Shown here: positions 7,878 through 16,418 of the stretch, in pieces
How positions within the stretch are numbered: the stretch's first letter is position 1
How the letters are laid out: each line of letters begins with the position of its first letter
NCBI GenBank assembly: GCA_017470935.1
Contig: JAFUXG010000056.1
Location: 1 to 48,748 of the forward strand
Reading direction: 5' to 3'
Length of the DNA stretch: 48,748 nt
From: Lachnospiraceae bacterium
GTDB taxonomy: Bacteria; Bacillota; Clostridia; Lachnospirales; Lachnospiraceae
Notes under the pieces: generated by a model
Database searches by the model: none
Told to the model about the DNA's origin: nothing
What the model saw: the letters and a program-made list of their open reading frames with translations, nothing else
Translations under genes and position numbers: made by a program

Positions 7878-8216
7878 TTAAATTTGAATTCCCATATATC
7901 TCAACAACGCCTGCAAGCCGATAATATCTGTCGCTTGAAGCCTTCCATACTGCTTTCCCGTAAACTGTGATGCATCTAATTTCAAAAGCTTGCTACACTG
8001 TATAACTGTTGGTTTTAACAATCCTGCTTCCTGCCATTTCATAACTTCGTATTCGCCCTCAAGTTTCTTGTATCTCGGCTCGTGTGAAGTCATTTTCAAT
8101 GACAAAACCAGACATTTTTCCTGCGAGAGAATAAGAACAGGACGTTTCTTACTTCCCCTTCCTTCTTCAAAAGTAACAACCGCCTCCCAAATCTCCCAAC
8201 GATTATACTGTGTCAT
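7878..8216 (-). CDS. MazF/PemK-like toxin, partner of a Panacea antitoxin
   Basis: 112 residues. The N-terminus has the MazF/PemK-fold pattern YNRWEIWEAVVTFEEGRGSKKRPVLILS, where the GSKKRPVLI strand matches the KxRPxLVL strand of MazF-like ribonucleases. The distal part, GEYEVMKWQEAGLLKPTVIQCSKLLKLD, fits the WxxxGLxKPSxVR strand of the same fold. Known members cut mRNA. Catalytic residues are not certain in this divergent protein. Its first 14 bases overlap the end of the Panacea gene (8203-8216), the usual antitoxin-first order. The terminator that follows closes the two-gene unit. Confidence 0.8.
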   Translation of the reverse strand: MTQYNRWEIWEAVVTFEEGRGSKKRPVLILSQEKCLVLSLKMTSHEPRYKKLEGEYEVMKWQEAGLLKPTVIQCSKLLKLDASQFTGKQYGRLQATDIIGLQALLRYMGIQI

Positions 8217-8751
8217 AGATTGAATCCTCTTTTCGATCCCAATCAGCTGGGAGTTCTGTCACAGTCGGAATATTCAAATTGTCAATAGTAAATGAAGGAA
8301 GATTCAGCTTCTTAAAATATTCTTCTATACTTTGCTTTGTAATTATTTTATTCTGGTTTTTCTCATACACCTGTTCCCATGGGCTGCCCTTTTCATGAGT
8401 CATGCTTTTAAGTGCCCATCCTGTGTATTTCCCATATTCATTATATATATCAATCAAAAGATTCAATTCTTCAGTACTAAATCTGCTTTCATCAAAAGGT
8501 GCTGTAGGTTCTTCAATGGAATTCTTCCCGCAGCATTTGAATACATGATAGATTTCAGGGATAACTGGTCCATAGTCCCAAGCCTGTATATTTTCGTCAA
8601 ACATAGGATAGCCTAATTTCACCAAGCTAAAGCCCTGAACATAATACAGCAGCTTATTCAGTTTTAGATTATCGATTGTATTATCAGGAATAGAATTAAT
8701 TAACTGAATATAAAAATCAGCAATCTCTATAGCTTTATACTTTGCTCCCAT
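8203..8751 (-). CDS. Panacea-domain antitoxin (SocA/GepA-like, DUF4065)
   Basis: 182 residues. It carries the DUF4065/Panacea pattern: LKLNKLLYYVQGFSL (about 28-42), then a DYGPVIPEIYHVFK segment (the W-x-x-GPV-x-x-x-Y signature, here AWDYGPV), and a C-terminal TGWALKSMTHEKGSPW. Panacea proteins are antitoxins that neutralise structurally unrelated toxins by direct binding. The overlapping downstream MazF/PemK-like gene is the expected partner. GGAGG lies about 10 bases ahead of the ATG at 8751. The last roughly 40 residues beyond the domain probably form the toxin-specific tail; this is inference. Confidence 0.85.
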   Translation of the reverse strand: MGAKYKAIEIADFYIQLINSIPDNTIDNLKLNKLLYYVQGFSLVKLGYPMFDENIQAWDYGPVIPEIYHVFKCCGKNSIEEPTAPFDESRFSTEELNLLIDIYNEYGKYTGWALKSMTHEKGSPWEQVYEKNQNKIITKQSIEEYFKKLNLPSFTIDNLNIPTVTELPADWDRKEDSIYDTV

Positions 8752-8886
8752 AACACGGCTGCCTCCTTCAAATTCTATATTACATTATAGCTTATTTTCG
8801 AATTTTCTGCCATATAATTATGTTTTATTTAAAAACTTTTTAATGTATCCGCTTTTCTTTACAAGTAGCATTTAACTTTTCCGCAT

Positions 8887-9148
8887 TCATATCTCTTTCC
8901 CATCAAAATGAAATACTTTCCCTTTAGGTCTGAAAAGCAGATAATTACCCTCAGAAATCAGAAAAGCATGCTCTCTATGAACTGCAAGGTCATCCTCTAT
9001 ATATCCGTCAGTGATAATAAGAATCGGACCGTCCTTAGGAAAATCCTTTGCGTGTTCAAGCAGATCTACCGCAGGCTGAAGTACAGTTCCGCCCCTGCCC
9101 TTTACTTCAACCATGCCTGCAATATCCTCCGGTGCAAGATATCACAAT
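8887..9148 (-). pseudogene. C-terminal remnant of a VWA-like metallopeptidase-associated protein
   Basis: The open frame (75 codons from the first ATG, slightly longer up to an in-frame stop at the junction) encodes VKGRGGTVLQPAVDLLEH, then DGPILIITDGYIED. These are the MIDAS-type GGGGT-D/Q and D-G-x-x-x-D motifs of VWA-like proteins of the DUF2201/COG3864 type. Those proteins are normally about 400 residues; here everything N-terminal is missing. The break coincides with the start of the repeat-rich segment at 9149, so insertion followed by deletion is the likely cause. It is probably not functional. Confidence 0.75.
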
Positions 9149-9340
9149 TGTACATAAAACTGGTACAATGGTACATAAAATTTTATTTTCAGCATTAAAA
9201 ATGTAATGTTCTCATTATGTTTCAACATTAAAAATGTATAAATAATATTGTGTTTACGCATTAAAAGTGTTAATATAGTCAATAATCATTAGTATATCGC
9301 TATTATCAATGCTACATATTACTATTAAAAAACATGTTAT
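9149..9340. mobile_element. putative end of an IS21-like element with spaced direct repeats (solo remnant)
   Basis: Starts with TGTACATAAAA, and GTACATAAAA is repeated 21 bases later (9150 and 9171). Three copies of ATTAAAA(A/G)TGT then start at 9194, 9227 and 9260, exactly 33 bases apart. A weaker copy is near 9324. Multiple internal repeats at helical-turn spacing behind a TG terminus are typical of IS21-family ends. No istA/istB gene follows, so only an end survives. The family assignment is inference. Confidence 0.45.
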
Positions 9341-9392
9341 TAATATCAATTAACTGAAGGAATATTTGAGCATATTGACAGGAGATTTATCT

Positions 9393-10685
9393 ATGTATAG
9401 AAATTCAATCAACGATTTAATCAAATGGAAAAATAAGAAAAACAGAAAACCTCTCCTTCTTACCGGTGCACGGCAGGTAGGGAAAACATGGCTTGCAACT
9501 GAGTTTGGAAGATTGTATTTTGAAAAAACCGCCTACATTAATATGGATAACAACAAGACTATTCAGGACGTATTTGAACAGGGTTACAATATTGATCACA
9601 TCATATCAGCATTTAAGATTGAAAGCGGAATCAATATAACTCCTGATGATACTCTTATAATCATTGATGAGATTCAGGAAGTGCCCAAAGCTCTTACTTC
9701 CCTCAAATATTTTTGCGAACAGGCTCCCGAATATTCCATTATTGCAACAGGCTCAATGCTCGGAATCGCCCTCCATGAGGGAACGTCATTTCCTGTTGGC
9801 AAAATTAATACCCTTACCCTATATCCTCTTACGTTTTATGAATACCTGCTTGCAAGAGGCAAGGAGGAACTTGCAGAGCTTATAATTAGAAAGAATTATG
9901 AATTAGCCAACACATTTTCCTCTGAACTCACTATTCTTCTAAAGGAATACTACTATGTGGGGGGAATGCCGGAGATTGTTCAGACTTTTGTAGAGAATAT
10001 GGACTATAATGAGGTCCGTGAACTGCAAAATGAATTGCTTTCATTTTACAGTAATGATTTTTCAAAGCATGCACCTGCCAATATTGCAGAACGTATTCAA
10101 ATGGTATGGTCTGCTCTCCCAAAGCAGTTGTCTAAAGAAAACAAGAAATTTATATATAGTCTTATAAGAGAGGGCGCCAGAGCAAAGAATTATGAGGTGG
10201 CTATACAGTGGCTTATTGACATTGGTCTTGTAAGAAAATGTTATCGCATATCCAAACCATTTATTCCTCTAAAATCCTACATTGAGCTTGAAAATTTCAA
10301 ACTCTATATGTTTGATATAGGCCTGTTATCTGCCATGGCAGAACTGGATGTTCATACAATCATAGAGGGCAACAGAATATTCGTAGATTTCAAGGGAGCA
10401 TTGACTGAACAATATGTTGCTGGAGAGCTTGCAGCAAAAGGTCTTCCTCTCTGCTACTATTCAACTCCCAATTCCTCCGGAGAAATTGATTTTGTATTAC
10501 AGAAAAACTCGTCCATTATCCCAATCGAAGTAAAGGCAGAGGAAAATCTGAAAGCTAAATCCTTAAGGGCTTTCAGAGATAAATATACACCTGAATTATC
10601 CATAAGGACATCTTTGTCTAATTATAAAGAACAGGATTGGATGATCAACGTTCCACTATATATGATAGGGGAATACTTCATATGA
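9393..10685 (+). CDS. AAA ATPase of the AAA_14/DUF4143 type
   Basis: About 430 residues. The Walker A motif is TGARQVGKTWLA (about residues 25-36), the Walker B motif LIIIDEIQEVP, and the sensor segment IIATGSML. The C-terminal half is DUF4143, including FVDFKGALTEQYVAGEL and a nuclease-like SGEIDFVLQ...IPIEVKA motif resembling PD-(D/E)XK folds. The family is common in mobile and accessory regions; its function is unsettled, with proposed roles in DNA or toxin-related processes. The start at 9393 is chosen because AGGAG lies 8 bases ahead; an upstream TTG at 9366 has none. It sits next to an IS-like end and a TA pair, consistent with acquisition. Confidence 0.88.
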   Translation: MYRNSINDLIKWKNKKNRKPLLLTGARQVGKTWLATEFGRLYFEKTAYINMDNNKTIQDVFEQGYNIDHIISAFKIESGINITPDDTLIIIDEIQEVPKALTSLKYFCEQAPEYSIIATGSMLGIALHEGTSFPVGKINTLTLYPLTFYEYLLARGKEELAELIIRKNYELANTFSSELTILLKEYYYVGGMPEIVQTFVENMDYNEVRELQNELLSFYSNDFSKHAPANIAERIQMVWSALPKQLSKENKKFIYSLIREGARAKNYEVAIQWLIDIGLVRKCYRISKPFIPLKSYIELENFKLYMFDIGLLSAMAELDVHTIIEGNRIFVDFKGALTEQYVAGELAAKGLPLCYYSTPNSSGEIDFVLQKNSSIIPIEVKAEENLKAKSLRAFRDKYTPELSIRTSLSNYKEQDWMINVPLYMIGEYFI

Positions 10686-10696
10686 AATATTCCCCT
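10668..10696. repeat. hairpin overlapping the end of the ATPase gene
   Basis: GGGGAATA and TATTCCCC flank the stop codon of the ATPase gene. No T tract follows on either strand, so termination is not assured. Confidence 0.4.
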
Positions 10697-10793
10697 AATA
10701 TAATAAGCTATTCACGACTAAATATCATCTCGGCTATTATGTTCCCACATTGACATACGAACTCTCACATATGCCTTCAAGTAATTTCTTCAA

Positions 10794-11432
10794 CTAGAAT
10801 CCCAGCTGATCATTCACCAGTATCACATGTATCCTGTCCTCATGTCTTGAATATCTTGTGATAAGGAACTGGCAGCATATAGTATCCGGCGATTTACAGT
10901 TCATGCATGAACCTGTCTTCTTGCACGGAGTATTAATATCAAATCTCTGCGCATTGATCGGTGCAGCCACATTCCTGGCTCTCTTCATGGCGCCATCCAC
11001 ATCATCACAAATCTTATTCATTCCTACAATAAACAAAACATGCTTCGGTCCGTGCGCAATCATGGATACCCTGTTGGAATTTCCGTCGATATTTACGATG
11101 ATTCCGTCTTCCGTCATTGCATTGGCACTGGAAAGAAAATAATCCGCATCATACCCTTCCATTGTAGCTTTGCGTTTTTCTTCCGGAGTAGATGCATTTT
11201 CTCTTTCAATGAAATTATATTTTCCGGATTTAACGGCATCCACAAGACCGATTTCCCGAGCAGACATTGCACCGCCCATGGTGACACTGCTCCCCTCTGG
11301 TATGAGCCCCAAAGCAAGCTTCAAGGCCTCTTCCTTATTCGCAGCGTAATATCCTGACATGTTGCGGGATTCAAAACCCTTGATAACCTTCTGTGCAAGG
11401 AGTTCATTTCTCTTAAATACATTCTCATTCAT
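10794..11432 (-). CDS. LUD-domain protein (lactate utilisation protein family, DUF1121-like)
   Basis: 212 residues. It shows the LUD-domain landmarks: SVTMGGAMSAREIGLVD (about 49-65), then the segments YFLSSANAMTEDGIIVNIDGNSNRVSMIAHGP and VLFIVGMNKICDDVDGAMKRAR. A Cys-rich C-terminus CKKTGSCMNCKSPDTICC could bind a metal centre. Family members join LutABC-type lactate oxidation or unknown redox reactions. No lutA or lutB partner is nearby, so the role is open. GGAGG precedes the ATG. It is transcribed alone. Confidence 0.85.
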   Translation of the reverse strand: MNENVFKRNELLAQKVIKGFESRNMSGYYAANKEEALKLALGLIPEGSSVTMGGAMSAREIGLVDAVKSGKYNFIERENASTPEEKRKATMEGYDADYFLSSANAMTEDGIIVNIDGNSNRVSMIAHGPKHVLFIVGMNKICDDVDGAMKRARNVAAPINAQRFDINTPCKKTGSCMNCKSPDTICCQFLITRYSRHEDRIHVILVNDQLGF

Positions 11433-11505
11433 ACCTTAATTCCTCCGATTCTTGATAATAACTAACAATATTCTGTTCCTTTGCTCATTTTACGCAAAAC
11501 CAGAC

Positions 11506-11545
11506 AAGAGCACATCTCAATCCATTCAGATTGTCATGTGCTCTT
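11506..11545 (-). terminator. strong hairpin downstream of the 27-codon small gene
   Basis: A perfect 10-base stem AAGAGCACAT/ATGTGCTCTT. On the minus strand it follows the small gene and is trailed by a broken T stretch (GTCTGGTTTT). On the plus strand TT follows. It probably ends the small transcript. Confidence 0.55.
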
Positions 11546-11576
11546 TTACCATCAATAAACTAATCCTGCCAAGGCA

Positions 11577-11660
11577 TTATTTTACAAGCTTTGCAAACTC
11601 TAACGCCTTGCCCACATCTCCGTCAACCTTAAGCTTTTTGATAAGTTCATCAAATGTCAT
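11577..11660 (-). CDS. 27-residue small protein
   Basis: ATG at 11660 to TAA at 11577 encodes 27 residues beginning MTFDELIKKLK and ending ALEFAKLVK. A run containing GGAGGGGGG ends six bases ahead of the ATG, unusually strong for a chance frame, and the hairpin at 11506-11545 closes the unit. The peptide is an amphipathic Lys/Leu-rich helix with no membrane segment and no Cys. I do not recognise a family. It could be a small regulatory peptide or a leader; the GGAGG and the isolated transcript are the only evidence. Confidence 0.5.
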   Translation of the reverse strand: MTFDELIKKLKVDGDVGKALEFAKLVK

Positions 11661-11810
11661 AGTGCCCCCCTCCTTACTAATTATTAGACGCACATATTAT
11701 CTGCGTATATTATACACATCACATTACAAAACATCCATTATTACTTCATGGCAATCTGCACGCTCTTATCATATGCCAGAATTAAAGCACTCCCTATGCA
11801 ACTATAGTAA

Positions 11811-12575
11811 TTACTTCATGGTAACCTGTACTCGCGGATTGCCGTTAGCATCAGGTTCGATCATCTCCACCTTATCCATAACAATATTATCATCCGGTGC
11901 CGACACTGCTCCGTCACCACCCATAGAACGGGGAACCTCTAAAAAGCCGTCAACAACCTCCATTCCCTCTGTGACCTCCCCAAATGCAGCATAGTCACCG
12001 TCTAAGAATGTGCAGTCAGCATAGCAGATAAAGAACTGGCTTGATGCACTGTCAGGGTCCTGGCTTCTTGCCATTGAGATAACTCCTCTCTGGTGTGAGA
12101 TTCCGTTATCCACTCCATTAGATGCGAACTCTCCTTTGATGGTCTCCTCACTGCCGCCTGTACCGTTTCCAAGGGGATCACCACCCTGAGCCATAAATGC
12201 ATCCACAACCCTGTGGAAGGTAAGTCCGTTATAAAAGCCCTGCTCTACAAGCTTCTGAAAATTTGCACATGTGATGGGCGCTATCTCCGGATACAGAGTG
12301 ACTACAAAGCTTTTACCATTAAATGAATATCCTGTGGCACTCTGGCTCTTAGAAGCTTCATTGTCAGCTTCTGAAGCAGCATTCCCATCATTGCCAGAGT
12401 CTGACGAAGACCCTGTATCCTCATCACCTGAGACATCTGCTCCTCCTGCCACTTTGGAAGATGTATCCACATCCCTGTCTGCTCCGTCATCTGCCGCTCC
12501 GCATCCTGTCAGTGCAAGCACTCCCACCATGCATAATGCCATTAAACCTCTTGATAATAATTTCCTGATTCTCAT
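11811..12575 (-). CDS. peptidyl-prolyl cis-trans isomerase lipoprotein, cyclophilin type
   Basis: 254 residues. A signal peptide ends in lipobox ALTGC (Cys at about 25). An acidic Ser/Asp/Gly-rich linker runs to about residue 82, followed by a compact cyclophilin domain. Diagnostic residues are FHRVVDAFMAQGGDP (catalytic Arg in the FHRV motif), GVISMAR and SSQFFICY. It catalyses proline isomerisation outside the membrane to assist folding of exported proteins. The domain is the short PpiB type. SD AAGGGAG lies ahead of the start. The linker is a tether of variable composition. Confidence 0.93.
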   Translation of the reverse strand: MRIRKLLSRGLMALCMVGVLALTGCGAADDGADRDVDTSSKVAGGADVSGDEDTGSSSDSGNDGNAASEADNEASKSQSATGYSFNGKSFVVTLYPEIAPITCANFQKLVEQGFYNGLTFHRVVDAFMAQGGDPLGNGTGGSEETIKGEFASNGVDNGISHQRGVISMARSQDPDSASSQFFICYADCTFLDGDYAAFGEVTEGMEVVDGFLEVPRSMGGDGAVSAPDDNIVMDKVEMIEPDANGNPRVQVTMK

Positions 12576-12827
12576 AATATATTCACTCCCTTAAATTACT
12601 TTTCTAAACAAACACATAATATGATACTAATCCTCGCATCTGCCAACTTTACCGCCACCTTCCACCTCTATAGGGAGAAGGCATAGCATGACCAGCAATA
12701 ATTATTATGTCTGCTACGAAAATCTTATACAAGTTTAATGTATTATCAACGAACTGTCAACCATCCACTTAACATGCAAAGCCCATGGGGTGTCATTTTA
12801 TTACAAAGTATCTGTTTCATTCTCTTC

Positions 12828-12856
12828 TTGACATCATCAAAATCTGCCTATACAAT
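12828..12856 (+). promoter_or_regulatory. sigma-A promoter of the DMT transporter gene
   Basis: TTGACA at 12828-12833, a 17-base spacer, TACAAT at 12851-12856. The start codon is 48 bases downstream. Apart from this promoter I see nothing recognisable in the 329-base divergent gap (12576-12904). Confidence 0.75.
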
Positions 12857-12904
12857 ATCTCTGGCTAGATAATAGTACATTTACCAGGCGAAAGGCATAC
12901 ACAT

Positions 12905-13948
12905 ATGAGTAATACCGATCAGAAAACCAATACGAGCTTGAAGGGAGTATTTCTTCTTCTTACAACTGCATTTATATGGGGAACTTCTTTTGTTGCACAA
13001 AGCATGGGAATGGAGAAAATAGAGGCCTTTACATTTAACGGCATACGGACTGTTATGGGAGGATTATTTCTTCTGCCTGTGATACTTATAAAGGAGCTTC
13101 TTGGCAGAAGATCTGTCAGTAATACATCTGCCAGCAGCACACCTAATAGCAGCGCATCTGGCAGCAGCGCGTCTGACTCCGAAGGTACATCTGATCTGTC
13201 AATTAATGGTATGATTATAGACAATACCGCCTCCTTCACAGATACCAGACAGAGCATATTTACAAAGAAGGCACTTAAATACGGAATTATCCTAGGCTGC
13301 CTCTTCTGTGTTGCCAGCAACTTTCAGCAGTTTGCATTCTATTATTCCACCGCCGGCAAGATTGCATTTGTGACAGCCCTATATATGTTCTTTGTTCCTA
13401 TATTAGGCCTGTTCATCAAAAAGAAGGTTCCTCTGCTCACATGGCTATGCGTCCTATGCGGCTTTGTGGGACTTTATTTCCTATGTATAACTCCTGACCA
13501 GTTAAATGGCATTAACAGGGGAGACTTCCTCGCACTGATATGTGCTTTCTTCTACGGAATACATATACTCTGTGTTGAGAAGTTTGCCAGAGAGGTTGAC
13601 GGCACACTGCTCTCATGTCTGCAGTTCTTTGTAGGGGGAGGTATATCCCTGATATTAATGTTCATATTTGAGACACCCAATATATCTAACATCCTTGCAG
13701 CCGGTAAACCACTGCTCTACTCAGGAATCATGAGCTGCGGCATTGCCTACACCCTGCAGATCATCGGCCAGAAATATACCGAGGCAACAATTGCATCACT
13801 GCTTATGTGCATGGAATCTGTGTTTGCCGTGTTATCTGCTGCAATAATCCTCCACGAATATCTTACAGGAAGAGAGATCCTGGGTTGTGTGATCATGTTT
13901 GTGGCCATTATCATTTCTCAGATATCCACCGCACGAAGCAATTCTTAA
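12905..13948 (+). CDS. DMT-superfamily (EamA) transporter with Ser-rich loop
   Basis: 347 residues with about ten transmembrane helices in two EamA repeats, starting at LLTTAFIWGTSFVAQ (about 18-32) and ending in IMFVAIIISQI. The family exports metabolites or amino acids; the substrate is unknown. Between helices 2 and 3, residues about 69-118 are a Ser/Thr/Asn/Ala-rich insert absent from typical members of about 290-300 residues. Its coding DNA is rich in repeated AGCAGC/GCATCT codons. It is preceded by a strong promoter and AAAGG. The transcript is single-gene, with a bidirectional terminator downstream. Confidence 0.88.
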   Translation: MSNTDQKTNTSLKGVFLLLTTAFIWGTSFVAQSMGMEKIEAFTFNGIRTVMGGLFLLPVILIKELLGRRSVSNTSASSTPNSSASGSSASDSEGTSDLSINGMIIDNTASFTDTRQSIFTKKALKYGIILGCLFCVASNFQQFAFYYSTAGKIAFVTALYMFFVPILGLFIKKKVPLLTWLCVLCGFVGLYFLCITPDQLNGINRGDFLALICAFFYGIHILCVEKFAREVDGTLLSCLQFFVGGGISLILMFIFETPNISNILAAGKPLLYSGIMSCGIAYTLQIIGQKYTEATIASLLMCMESVFAVLSAAIILHEYLTGREILGCVIMFVAIIISQISTARSNS

Positions 13949-14029
13949 AATATCCTTAGGGCTTCAATTACAATCCATCCATTTAAGATATAACAGTATA
14001 TCATCGCAAAGGTTATGTCCGCAATAATC

Positions 14030-14058
14030 AAAAAAGCCCTGCGAAAATTGCAGAGCTT
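14030..14058. terminator. bidirectional terminator between DMT and NhaC genes
   Basis: AGCCCTGC (14035-14042) pairs with GCAGAGCT (14050-14057), one G-U pair on RNA. A run of five or more A flanks the left side, giving a T tract on the minus strand; TTCTTT follows on the plus strand. Confidence 0.7.
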
Positions 14059-14103
14059 CTTTGCCTTTGATATCTGTTAATATATGTCCTATACTGATCC
14101 ACA

Positions 14104-15717
14104 TTATTTCGATTCTTCTTTAATGGGTTCATTTCCACCCATGTTCTTAATGATAAGCAGCACGACCACCATAAGCACCATGCCGACAGGAAGTGATATC
14201 CATGCGCTCTTTGTAAGTCCTGCAACAATATAGGTCACAAATGATATTGCTGCTGCAGTAAGTGCATATGGAAGCTGTGTCGATACATGATTGATATGCT
14301 CACATTCTGCACCTGCGGATGACATGATTGTGGTATCGGAGATAGGCGAACAGTGGTCGCCGCACACCGCACCTGCCATACATGCAGATATGGCAATGAT
14401 CATCATTGTATAATCTGAATTCTGGAAACAGTTAACAACAATAGGAATAAGTATTCCAAAGGTTCCCCATGACGTACCTGTTGCAAAGGAAAGACCGATG
14501 GCAATAAGGAATATGATACAAGGGAGGAATGCCTGGAATCCCGCTGCTGAGCCCTCAACAACACCTGCAACATAGGGAGCTGCACCAAGATTATCTGTCA
14601 TAGCCTTAAGGGACCATGCAAAGGTAAGTATAAGGATCGCAGGAACCATCTGCTTGAAGCCCTCAGGAAGGCAGTCCATGGCATCATCAAATGTTATCAC
14701 GCCTCTGAGCAGATAGAAGATAACGGTTATGACGAGAGCACTTGCTGAGCCTAACACAAGTCCCACCGAGGCATCACTGTTAGCAAAGGCATTGATAAAG
14801 CTCTCACCCTTGAAAAATCCGCCTGTATATATCATTCCGATAGTACAGAGAACAATAAGCAGCACAATGGGTATGAGCATATCTATAACCCTTCCGTTGT
14901 GGTTGACCTTTAATGAGGTATCCTCTGCACCAACATAATCCTTCTTAGCCCAGTACTCATCCGACAGTGCGTCTTCCTCATATTTCTTCATGGGACCATA
15001 GGAAATCTTCATGGAAACAACCAGTATCATCATAAGTATCGTAAGCAGAGCGTAGAAGTTATAGGGAATCGCCTTAAGGAAAAGGCTCATACCGTTCTCA
15101 CCCTCAACAAAGCCTGCAACTGCTGCTGCCCAAGATGAAATGGGGGCTATAATACACACCGGTGCCGCTGTTGCATCAATAAGATATGAAAGCTTCTCAC
15201 GGCTTATCTTCTGCTTGTCCGTAACAGGTCTCATGACAGAGCCTACTGTAAGACAGTTAAAGTAGTCATCAATAAATATAAGTACACCAAGAAGTATGGT
15301 TGCAAGCTGTGCCCCCACCTTGCCCTTTATATGGCTTGTTGCCCAGCGTCCAAAGGCAAGAGATCCGCCAGTCCTGTTCATCAGCTGCACCATCATTCCC
15401 AGTATTACAAGAAATACCAGAATACCCACATTCCACGAATCTGATATAACAGTTATGATTCCATCCTGAAATACGTGGTTAAGCACTGCCACCGGGTGGA
15501 ACTTGCCCCAGAATAAAGCTCCTGTAAGTATTCCCACAAACAGGGAGCTATACACCTCCTTAGTGATAAGTGCCAGCACAATAGCAATAAGGGATGGCAG
15601 CAATGCCCAGAAGGTTTCCTCAACCTGTACCTCTCTAATCTCAATGCAGTACCAGGCTATTGCATAAAACACCAACAGCACAGCACCTGAGATCAATATC
15701 TTCTTATTGTTCTTCAT
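14104..15717 (-). CDS. nhaC: NhaC-family Na+/H+ antiporter
   Basis: 537 residues, about 12 transmembrane helices. Family landmarks include FIDDYFNCLTVGSVMRPVTDK (about 148-168), ISSWAAAVAGF, and the C-terminal FATGTSWGTFGILIP with GDHCSPISDTTIMSSAGA. The last is the conserved cation-site segment of NhaC-like antiporters, which exchange Na+ for H+ (some relatives exchange organic ions). The protein is slightly longer than the core because of an N-terminal helix. AGGAG precedes the ATG. It has its own promoter at 15821-15850 and terminator at 14030-14058. Confidence 0.88.
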   Translation of the reverse strand: MKNNKKILISGAVLLVFYAIAWYCIEIREVQVEETFWALLPSLIAIVLALITKEVYSSLFVGILTGALFWGKFHPVAVLNHVFQDGIITVISDSWNVGILVFLVILGMMVQLMNRTGGSLAFGRWATSHIKGKVGAQLATILLGVLIFIDDYFNCLTVGSVMRPVTDKQKISREKLSYLIDATAAPVCIIAPISSWAAAVAGFVEGENGMSLFLKAIPYNFYALLTILMMILVVSMKISYGPMKKYEEDALSDEYWAKKDYVGAEDTSLKVNHNGRVIDMLIPIVLLIVLCTIGMIYTGGFFKGESFINAFANSDASVGLVLGSASALVITVIFYLLRGVITFDDAMDCLPEGFKQMVPAILILTFAWSLKAMTDNLGAAPYVAGVVEGSAAGFQAFLPCIIFLIAIGLSFATGTSWGTFGILIPIVVNCFQNSDYTMMIIAISACMAGAVCGDHCSPISDTTIMSSAGAECEHINHVSTQLPYALTAAAISFVTYIVAGLTKSAWISLPVGMVLMVVVLLIIKNMGGNEPIKEESK

Positions 15718-15820
15718 TTTCTCTTCTCCTCATGTTATATTTTTTCCAGGCATCTGAAAATCTATATATATCTTGAATCTGAAACAATTTACAAACACCT
15801 GTATCATTAGCAGTTTTCAC

Positions 15821-15850
15821 ATTATACTATCTTTTATTAATATAAGTCAA
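15821..15850 (-). promoter_or_regulatory. sigma-A promoter of the NhaC gene
   Basis: Minus strand TTGACT (15845-15850), 18-base spacer, TATAAT (15821-15826). It leaves an untranslated leader of about 95 bases in which I see no known riboswitch. Confidence 0.65.
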
Positions 15851-15914
15851 CCAGAGTCTGTAACAATGATCGGTCTAAAGCAATATCAGCACTTTCAGCA
15901 GCTTCTGACCGGTA

Positions 15915-16418
15915 TTACTCCTTGTCCTTAGCCGGTCTGTTCCTGGCATATCTTACAATAAGTATGACCAGGCTTGCTATGACGCACCCTGACACAACAC
16001 CACCAACATCTATCAAAACGTCCCTAAGCTCACAGCTTCTGCCACTGACAAGAAGCTGGTGCAGCTCATCTGATGCCGCATAGGCAAGCCCCAGCACTAA
16101 AGCAACAACAGACCTCTTAACTCCGTTGAGCTTAGTAAAAACAAATACATCCAGCAGGAGCAGGAAACCAAGAACCATAAATTCCGTAAAATGTGCCAGC
16201 TTCCTAAGGGGATGCTCAATCTCTTCAACATACTCCTCCTGTGTATCAGCGGGCATTTCTTCAAATCCCTCTACTAATATCCCACCGATGGTATAACCTA
16301 CAGATGTACTTAACTGGGATGATTCATCTGCCTCCATTGCAGACATTCGGAATATAAACGCCATCATAAAAACAGTCATGACACATAAGATGATCTTATA
16401 TAGCATTTTTATCTTCAT
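15915..16418 (-). CDS. VanZ family membrane protein
   Basis: 167 residues with four hydrophobic segments. It holds the VanZ signature LRKLAHFTEFMVLGFLL (about 71-87) followed by ASDELHQLLVSGRSCELRDVLIDVGGV (about 114-140). VanZ of enterococci gives low-level teicoplanin resistance; chromosomal homologues in Clostridia are widespread and of unknown envelope function. It lies between the lon terminator and the NhaC promoter, so it is probably its own unit. Confidence 0.9.
   Translation of the reverse strand: MKIKMLYKIILCVMTVFMMAFIFRMSAMEADESSQLSTSVGYTIGGILVEGFEEMPADTQEEYVEEIEHPLRKLAHFTEFMVLGFLLLLDVFVFTKLNGVKRSVVALVLGLAYAASDELHQLLVSGRSCELRDVLIDVGGVVSGCVIASLVILIVRYARNRPAKDKE

Noticed and set aside
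7594-7881. 95-codon plus-strand frame across the gap upstream of the sigma gene
   Set aside because: It overlaps the sigma gene start and its promoter, has no ribosome site and ends in the toxin terminator region.
9194-9270. A CRISPR array from the 33-base periodic repeats
   Set aside because: The repeated unit is only 11 bases with AT-rich, non-unique intervals, and no cas gene is present.
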